NCBI GenBank assembly: GCA_031260665.1
Contig: JAISLD010000036.1
Location: 1-64,000 of the forward strand
Reading direction: 5' to 3'
From: Oscillospiraceae bacterium
GTDB taxonomy: Bacteria; Bacillota; Clostridia; Oscillospirales; Ruminococcaceae
DNA length: 64,000 bases
Shown: positions 59,799 to 64,000 of the stretch, piece by piece
How positions within the stretch are numbered: position 1 is the first letter of the stretch
How the letters are laid out: every line of letters starts with the position of its first letter
The notes under the pieces: generated by a model
Databases searched by the model: none
Told to the model about the DNA's origin: nothing
Seen by the model: only the letters and a program-made list of their open reading frames with translations
Made by a program: the position numbers and the translations under genes

Positions 59799-59835
59799 GT
59801 GTTCTCCTCTCCGCCTAAGACGGGGAGGAGAACAC
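59799..59835. repeat. GTGTTCTC hairpin repeat, copy 2
   Basis: GTGTTCTCCTC pairs with GAGGAGAACAC; the stem extends to about 15 bp with one G-U pair and a loop near CTAAGA. It is related to the hairpin at 19251-19280, including flanks. It lies in the transcribed leader of the phosphoesterase gene (promoter 59886-59914). Confidence 0.65.
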
Positions 59836-59885
59836 GAGTTTCTTCGCCTGAATGAGTGAGGCGACTCTGTAATATTGTCTACGAT

Positions 59886-59914
59886 ATTATACCATTTTGT
59901 CTGACTTCTGTCAA
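59886..59914 (-). promoter_or_regulatory. Promoter of the metallophosphoesterase gene
   Basis: On the minus strand: TTGACA (59909-59914), 17-base spacer, TATAAT (59886-59891), perfect. It leaves a leader of about 130 bases that carries the GTGTTCTC hairpin. Confidence 0.85.
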
Positions 59915-59934
59915 ACCTGAACGGACTTTACCCA

Positions 59935-60381
59935 ATGTATATGAACGATTTGCGAATCAAACTGCTTCACCAAAACGCCAAGCCGCCTACTCGGCAGACC
60001 TACGGCAGCGTCGGTTACGACATATCCGCGTGTATCGACGAGCCGCTTGTTATCAAGCCGAATGAACGGGTGAAAATCCCGACGGGTTTCGCTATTGCGT
60101 TGCCGCAAGGATACGCGGCGTTCATCTACGCGAGAAGCGGGCTTAGCTTCAAGCACGGGCTTATCCCCGCAAACGGTGTCGGCGTGATTGACTCCGATTA
60201 TCGCGGCGAAGTGGGCGTCTGCCTGCTTAATCTTTCCGACAAATCGTTCACGGTGAACCCGGGCGACCGAGTGGCACAAATGGTGATAACACGGTGCGAA
60301 CTCCCCGAACTGATTGAAGTGGAAGAACTCGGTCAGACAGAACGCGGCACAAACGGCTTCGGTTCGACAGGCACAACATAA
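59935..60381 (+). CDS. dut: dUTP diphosphatase
   Basis: A 148-residue dUTPase with all five motifs: 'GSVGYDISA', 'ARSGLSFKHGL', 'GVGVIDSDYRGEVGVCL', 'GDRVAQMVI' and 'RGTNGFGSTG'. It hydrolyses dUTP to dUMP, limiting uracil in DNA. The start is unclear: ATG 59935 or 59941, neither with a strong ribosome binding site, and no + promoter is evident because the stretch upstream is the divergent promoter. Followed by a terminator. Confidence 0.93.
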   Translation: MYMNDLRIKLLHQNAKPPTRQTYGSVGYDISACIDEPLVIKPNERVKIPTGFAIALPQGYAAFIYARSGLSFKHGLIPANGVGVIDSDYRGEVGVCLLNLSDKSFTVNPGDRVAQMVITRCELPELIEVEELGQTERGTNGFGSTGTT

Positions 60382-60383
60382 AC

Positions 60384-60415
60384 AAAGAAACTCTCCTGTA
60401 AGTGAGAGTTTCTTT
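60384..60415. terminator. Intrinsic terminator after dut
   Basis: AAAGAAACTCTC (60384-60395), loop of 8, GAGAGTTTCTTT (60404-60415) followed by TTGG. It ends dut on + and can also terminate minus-strand transcription after tRNA-Gln. Confidence 0.8.
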
Positions 60416-60416
60416 T

Positions 60417-60492
60417 TGGTTGGGCTACCTGGATTCGAACCAGGGAAATGACGGAGTCAAAGCCCGTTGCCTTACCGCTTGGCTATAGCCCA
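60417..60492 (-). tRNA. tRNA-Gln (anticodon TTG)
   Basis: 76 bases including an encoded CCA. The acceptor stem TGGGCTA/TAGCCCA is perfect, the D-arm and the T-loop TTCGAAT with its CCTGG/CCAGG stem are normal, and the anticodon loop CTTTGAC gives TTG for Gln. It follows tsf in the same direction, 42 bases after the tsf stop. Confidence 0.96.
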
Positions 60493-60497
60493 GTTTC

Positions 60498-60524
60498 GCG
60501 GCAAGTCGACGGAGAACTTGCCGC
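60498..60524. repeat. Hairpin between tsf and tRNA-Gln
   Basis: GCGGCAAGT (60498-60506) and ACTTGCCGC (60516-60524), 9 bp with a 9-base loop. It lacks a T-run on the minus strand, so it may be a processing or attenuating element rather than a terminator; read-through from tsf into the tRNA is likely. Confidence 0.6.
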
Positions 60525-60533
60525 TTATTAGAT

Positions 60534-61454
60534 TTACTTTACCATTGAGGCAACTTCGTCTGCAAAGTTGTCTTCTTTCTTCTGAATCCCCTCGCCCTTT
60601 TCGTATCTCGTGAACGCCTCAACATCAAAGCCGTGACCCACTTCTTTGATGTACTGTTCAACTGTTTTGCTCGGGTCTTTAACGAAAGGCTGGTCAAGCA
60701 GGCAGATTTCCGCCGCGAACTTGCTCATTCTGCCGTCAACAATCTTGACGAGAACCGCCTCGGGCTTCGGCTTCTTGCTCTCTTCGTTTTCTTTACGCGC
60801 CAAACCAAGTTGAATCTCTTTTTCGTTTGAGATAACTTCAGCGGGGACTTCGCTTTGCCGCACATATTGCGGTGCGCTCGCCGTGATTTGCAGCAGCAGG
60901 TCTTTCGCTGCTTGCTTCACTTCGGGGGCGTTGTTGTCGTCGCTCTTCACCAAGATGATAGTGCCGATTATGCTGCCGCCGCCATCGTGAAGATATGAGT
61001 ACAAATCTCCCGTGAACTTCTTGAATCTGCGAATTTGGATATTCTCGCCGATTGTAGCGATACGTTCGGTCAGAATCTCGCCGAGTGTTTCGCTTTGGTT
61101 CGGCGGTGTCAGCGACTTCAGCGTTTCAACGTCAGCCGCGTCGTTTGCGAGAACCGTGTCGGCAACAATGTTAACGAACTCGATGAACCGTTCGGCTTTC
61201 GCCGCGAAGTCAGTCTCGCTGTTCACTTCGACCACCACGCCGACTTTCTTTTCGTCGTCAATTTTCACTGCAACGAGTCCTTCAGCGGCGATACGCCCCG
61301 ATTTCTTCGCGGCTTTCGCCAGTCCGCGTTCACGCAGCAGCTTGATTGCCGCTTCAACGTCGCCGTTCGTTTCTTCGAGGGCACGTTTGCAGTCCATCAT
61401 ACCGCAGTTGGTGCGTTCTTTCAGGTTTTTTACGTCTTGTGCAGATATAGCCAT
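60534..61454 (-). CDS. tsf: Elongation factor Ts
   Basis: A 306-residue EF-Ts: N-terminal UBA-like 'VKNLKERTNCGMMDCKRALE', 'AAIKLLRERGLAKAAKKSGR' and 'VNSETDFAAK'. It recycles EF-Tu-GDP. It follows rpsB by 6 bases, the normal rpsB-tsf order. AGGAGAAT precedes the ATG. The N-domain reads TNCGMMDC where TGAGMMDC/TGVGLMDC is common. Confidence 0.96.
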   Translation of the reverse strand: MAISAQDVKNLKERTNCGMMDCKRALEETNGDVEAAIKLLRERGLAKAAKKSGRIAAEGLVAVKIDDEKKVGVVVEVNSETDFAAKAERFIEFVNIVADTVLANDAADVETLKSLTPPNQSETLGEILTERIATIGENIQIRRFKKFTGDLYSYLHDGGGSIIGTIILVKSDDNNAPEVKQAAKDLLLQITASAPQYVRQSEVPAEVISNEKEIQLGLARKENEESKKPKPEAVLVKIVDGRMSKFAAEICLLDQPFVKDPSKTVEQYIKEVGHGFDVEAFTRYEKGEGIQKKEDNFADEVASMVK

Positions 61455-61460
61455 ATCTTA

Positions 61461-62207
61461 CTATTCTCCTGTCGTTTCAGCGGTTTCGGGCTTGTCGGTT
61501 GTGGGTTCTTCTTCTTCGCCTATGTCGCCCTGCTTGGTTTCGATGATAGCGTCAGCCATTGCGCCCGCAATCAGCTTAACGGCACGGATAGCGTCGTCGT
61601 TGCCGGGGATAACCCAGTCGATTTCATCGGGGTCGCAGTTGGTGTCAACAATGGCGACAATCGGGATACCGAGCTTTCTTGCTTCGGCGACCGCGATTCT
61701 CTCTTTCTTCGGGTCAACAATGAAGAGCGCACCCGGCAATCTCTTCATGTTGCGGATACCGCCGAGGAACTTCTCGAGTTTTTCTATCTCTAAGTTGAGT
61801 TTGATGACTTCTTTTTTCGGGAGCAGATTGAACGTGCCGTCTTGCGACATCGTTTGCAGCTGCTCAAGCCGACGAATACGACGCTGAATTGTCTTGAAGT
61901 TCGTCATCATTCCGCCGAGCCAACGTGCGTTGACATAGTGTGCGCCTGCGCGTGACGCTTCTTCTTTGATTGACTCAGCCGCTTGCTTCTTGGTGCCGAC
62001 AAAGAGAATCTCTTTTCCTTCGGCTGCCACGGAGTTTACGAACCTGTACGCGTCGTCTAACTTGCGCACGGTCTTTTGCAAGTCGATGATGTAGATACCG
62101 TTACGTTCCGTGAAGATGTACGGTTCCATTTTCGGGTTCCAACGCCTTGTCTGGTGTCCGAAGTGAACGCCTGCTTCAAGGAGTTGTTTCATTGAAACTA
62201 CTGCCAT
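61461..62207 (-). CDS. rpsB: 30S ribosomal protein S2
   Basis: A 248-residue S2 with '[20 protein letters not shown]', '[20 protein letters not shown]', '[12 protein letters not shown]' and '[20 protein letters not shown]'. The C-terminus is an acidic tail with Glu/Thr repeats. ATG 62207 follows AGGAGAACC; the track start is upstream in the leader. First gene of the rpsB-tsf operon. Confidence 0.97.
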   Translation of the reverse strand: MAVVSMKQLLEAGVHFGHQTRRWNPKMEPYIFTERNGIYIIDLQKTVRKLDDAYRFVNSVAAEGKEILFVGTKKQAAESIKEEASRAGAHYVNARWLGGMMTNFKTIQRRIRRLEQLQTMSQDGTFNLLPKKEVIKLNLEIEKLEKFLGGIRNMKRLPGALFIVDPKKERIAVAEARKLGIPIVAIVDTNCDPDEIDWVIPGNDDAIRAVKLIAGAMADAIIETKQGDIGEEEEPTTDKPETAETTGE

Positions 62208-62303
62208 TTGGTTCTCCTGTTTACGTTTGATTTGGCTTGTCCGCGTGATTTTGCCCAACGTAACAACGAACAAGCAAGATTCGCGCTTTAAGGCGCAGGA
62301 AAT

Positions 62304-62332
62304 ATTATAGCATATTCTGTGAGCCTTGTCAA
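62304..62332 (-). promoter_or_regulatory. Promoter of rpsB-tsf
   Basis: On the minus strand: TTGACA (62327-62332), 17-base spacer, TATAAT (62304-62309), perfect. The leader of about 90 bases contains a small GCGC-CTTAAA-GCGC hairpin that might serve autoregulation. Confidence 0.85.
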
Positions 62333-62440
62333 GAGGCGGCGCTTCTGTTTTTGTTTTCTTTTAAGCAGCTGTTTTGTCGGCAACGCGACACGTCGCTGAC
62401 GGTTGCGCAAATTGTTTCTTAACAAAAAATAAAAAAACAC

Positions 62441-62469
62441 TTGACAAACGATTTAGGTTGTGTTACACT
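62441..62469 (+). promoter_or_regulatory. Promoter of hrcA-grpE
   Basis: TTGACA (62441-62446), 17-base spacer, TACACT (62464-62469). The CIRCE operator begins 5 bases after the -10, so HrcA binding would block transcription. Confidence 0.8.
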
Positions 62470-62473
62470 ATAT

Positions 62474-62500
62474 TTAGCACTCAACAAGGCAGAGTGCTAA
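62474..62500. promoter_or_regulatory. CIRCE operator (HrcA binding site)
   Basis: TTAGCACTC (62474-62482), 9 bases, GAGTGCTAA (62492-62500): a perfect CIRCE inverted repeat. HrcA binds it and represses the heat-shock operon; misfolded protein load frees GroE-dependent HrcA activity. Confidence 0.96.
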
Positions 62501-62528
62501 CACATACCGAGATTAACTTTAAGAACGA

Positions 62529-63575
62529 ATGGTTATGGAAAGAAAGTTTCAGATACTTGAGGCGGTGATAGACGAGTATATCCGCACAGGCGAACCTGTA
62601 GGTTCAGGCACAATCAAAGACAGACTGCCGTTTGCGGTGTCCCCCGCGACAATTCGTGCCGAGATGTCGGCATTGGAAGCGGAGGGGTACCTCGGTCACC
62701 CTCACACATCAGCGGGGCGAGTGCCGACTGTTCGCGGTTATCGGCTCTACATCGACCGAATGGGCGGCGCGGCTGTGTCAATCTCCGAGGAGGAGAAGCA
62801 GAAACTCGATAACTTCTTTGAGGGGCTTGAGGGCGAGGGCGACGAAACGATTATCGACACGGCGTCACACGCGTTGTCGGAGATAACGCGCTGTGCCATT
62901 GTCGCTACCGATACGTCGGCACGCTTCTCGGTCATCACCAAGGTTGACGTTATCCCGACAGGGCGGCGAATGTACGTTTTGCTTCTCGTCACATCGGCGG
63001 GAGATATCAAGAACCGTGTCTGCCGCTTGTCGTTCGACCTCACGAAAGAACAAACCGATTTCTTCATCGATTTCGTCCGCAACAATCTCGAGGGCGCGTC
63101 GCCCGAGCTTCTCACCCCCGATTTCTTTGAAGAGCTATCCATTGCGCTCGGCAACTATGTGATGACGCTGGCTCCACTGCTGAAAGTAGTCGCGGAGTTA
63201 TCCGAGGAGATGAAAACGCGGCGAGTTCTCGTCAAAGGTGAAACGATACTGATTGAAAGCGGGGACATAGGCAAGAACCAGCTGATATCTCTGCTTGAAC
63301 ACCGAAACGAAGTGACAGAGCTGTTTGACGGGGCGTTCAGCGGAATCAGCGTGGTGTTTGGCGAAGAACTAAGCGGTGAACGAAGCATTGTGGTGCAAAA
63401 CGGCGCGCTCTTATCGGGGGCGTTCAGCAAAGACGGCAAGCCTGCGGGCAGCCTTGGCGTTATCGGTCCGCTTAGGCTCGACTATAAAAAGATAATCCCA
63501 TATATAGAGTATTTCACGCAGAAAGTAACAGGAATTCTTTCGGGAGAAAAGGAGGAAGAGAAAGACAGTGAGTGA
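62529..63575 (+). CDS. hrcA: Heat-inducible transcription repressor HrcA
   Basis: A 348-residue HrcA: N-terminal winged helix ('QILEAVIDEYIRTGEPVGSG', 'SPATIRAEMSALEAEGYLGH', 'HTSAGRVPTVRGYRLYID') and C-terminal 'SLGVIGPLRLDYKKIIPYIE'. It represses its own operon through the CIRCE site 29 bases upstream. Starts at ATG 62529 or 62535, with only a weak AAGAACGA site. Its stop overlaps grpE. Confidence 0.95.
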   Translation: MVMERKFQILEAVIDEYIRTGEPVGSGTIKDRLPFAVSPATIRAEMSALEAEGYLGHPHTSAGRVPTVRGYRLYIDRMGGAAVSISEEEKQKLDNFFEGLEGEGDETIIDTASHALSEITRCAIVATDTSARFSVITKVDVIPTGRRMYVLLLVTSAGDIKNRVCRLSFDLTKEQTDFFIDFVRNNLEGASPELLTPDFFEELSIALGNYVMTLAPLLKVVAELSEEMKTRRVLVKGETILIESGDIGKNQLISLLEHRNEVTELFDGAFSGISVVFGEELSGERSIVVQNGALLSGAFSKDGKPAGSLGVIGPLRLDYKKIIPYIEYFTQKVTGILSGEKEEEKDSE

Positions 63576-64000
63576 TAAACCAAAGAAGCACAAAGGAGAA
63601 CCCGAAGCCACTAAACCTGCGACAAAAGAAGCGGAAGCGGACGTAGTGGTGGAGGAGAAGCCCGCTGAACCCGTGCAGGAGCAGATAAAACCGGCGGCAA
63701 ACGAAGCGGAGAAGCTTCGTGAGCAGCTGATGCGGCAAATGGCTGAATACGACAACTATCGCAAGCGCACAGCCCGCGAGAGAGCGGAGCTTGAACCCGA
63801 GGTAACGGCAAAGGTGCTGACAAAGTTCCTGTCTATTCTTGACAATCTTGACAGGGCGCTCACGCAAGGTTGCTCTGACGAGGGATTCCTGACGGGGATA
63901 AAGCTCGTGAGGGATAACTTCACGGCACTGCTTGAAGAGTCGGGCGTGAGCGAGATAGACACGAGCGGCAAGTTCGACCCGGCGCTTCATCAAGCAATAA
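63568..64000 (+). CDS. grpE: GrpE nucleotide exchange factor (3' end outside window)
   Basis: A GTG-start ORF with GGAGG upstream, overlapping hrcA by 8 bases and open to the right edge (144 codons seen), so it is absent from the ORF track. It has the acidic/basic low-complexity N-terminus of GrpE, then 'LREQLMRQMAEYDNYRKRTA' and 'LTKFLSILDNLDRAL'-like helices, and reaches 'KFDPALHQAI', the start of the conserved C-terminal GrpE motif. It releases ADP from DnaK. dnaK and dnaJ probably follow. Confidence 0.93.
   Translation, partial: MSDKPKKHKGEPEATKPATKEAEADVVVEEKPAEPVQEQIKPAANEAEKLREQLMRQMAEYDNYRKRTARERAELEPEVTAKVLTKFLSILDNLDRALTQGCSDEGFLTGIKLVRDNFTALLEESGVSEIDTSGKFDPALHQAI

Noticed and set aside
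61012-61887. 291-residue + ORF opposite tsf and rpsB
   Set aside because: Antisense to two essential genes; no ribosome binding site and Ser/Phe-rich shadow composition.

Overview
The window joins two kinds of DNA. Bases 1 to about 18,725 are the late half of a tailed (siphovirus-type) prophage, cut by the left window edge. Bases 18,726 to 64,000 are the chromosome of a Gram-positive, probably Clostridia-class anaerobe that forms or once formed spores. Evidence for the host: a SpoIVB-type sporulation protease, an HrcA/CIRCE heat-shock operon, HPr kinase, a YerC-type TrpR-like regulator, a five-gene split glutamate synthase, strong AGGAGG-like ribosome binding sites and many promoters with near-perfect TTGACA-17-TATAAT spacing. 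The genus cannot be named from this window.

Prophage (1-18,651, all on +). Order: scaffold-like end, SU10-type major capsid, head-tail connectors, HK97 gp10-like and tail terminator genes, tail tube, a two-ORF tail assembly chaperone joined by a programmed -1 frameshift (GGGAAAC plus downstream hairpins), a 1,500-residue tape measure, distal tail/baseplate genes, then a diversity-generating retroelement (DGR). The DGR has a receptor-binding-type protein with a C-terminal variable repeat (VR), an 8-bp-stem/4-nt-loop inverted repeat just after the gene, a template repeat (TR), a spacer and a reverse transcriptase. VR and TR differ at 24 template adenines and one non-adenine over 118 bases, which identifies adenine mutagenesis directly. 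The RT has an unusual motif 4 (IGNYTSP instead of the DGR-typical SQ) and no Avd gene is recognisable. Small tail/XkdX-like, membrane, endolysin and holin genes finish the prophage, which abuts the 3' end of ssrA (tmRNA), a common integration target.

Host chromosome. After ssrA and spoIVB come a repeat-rich intergenic region, a Nudix hydrolase, an isolated phage-like gene, and a metF - MetH activation domain - truncated metH operon. Then follow two paralogous hybrid histidine kinases, each followed by a receiver-only protein. The first paralogue has lost both phospho-accepting histidines. Between them lie an aldose epimerase, a PH-like protein and hprK. A divergent pair follows: the split glutamate synthase operon (-) and yerC-hslO-response regulator-GH13/HAD fusion (+). 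Next are a chemotaxis receptor (-) and a long + run: ABC exporter, RodA/FtsW, HflX, NadB, MnmA, DegV, UvrC, RsmD, CoaD and a coiled-coil protein. The end holds a phosphoesterase, dUTPase, tRNA-Gln, tsf, rpsB, and hrcA-grpE under a perfect CIRCE operator.

Several short dispersed, mostly palindromic intergenic repeat families occur on the host side. All assignments come from reading the sequence and the supplied ORFs; no database search was run.
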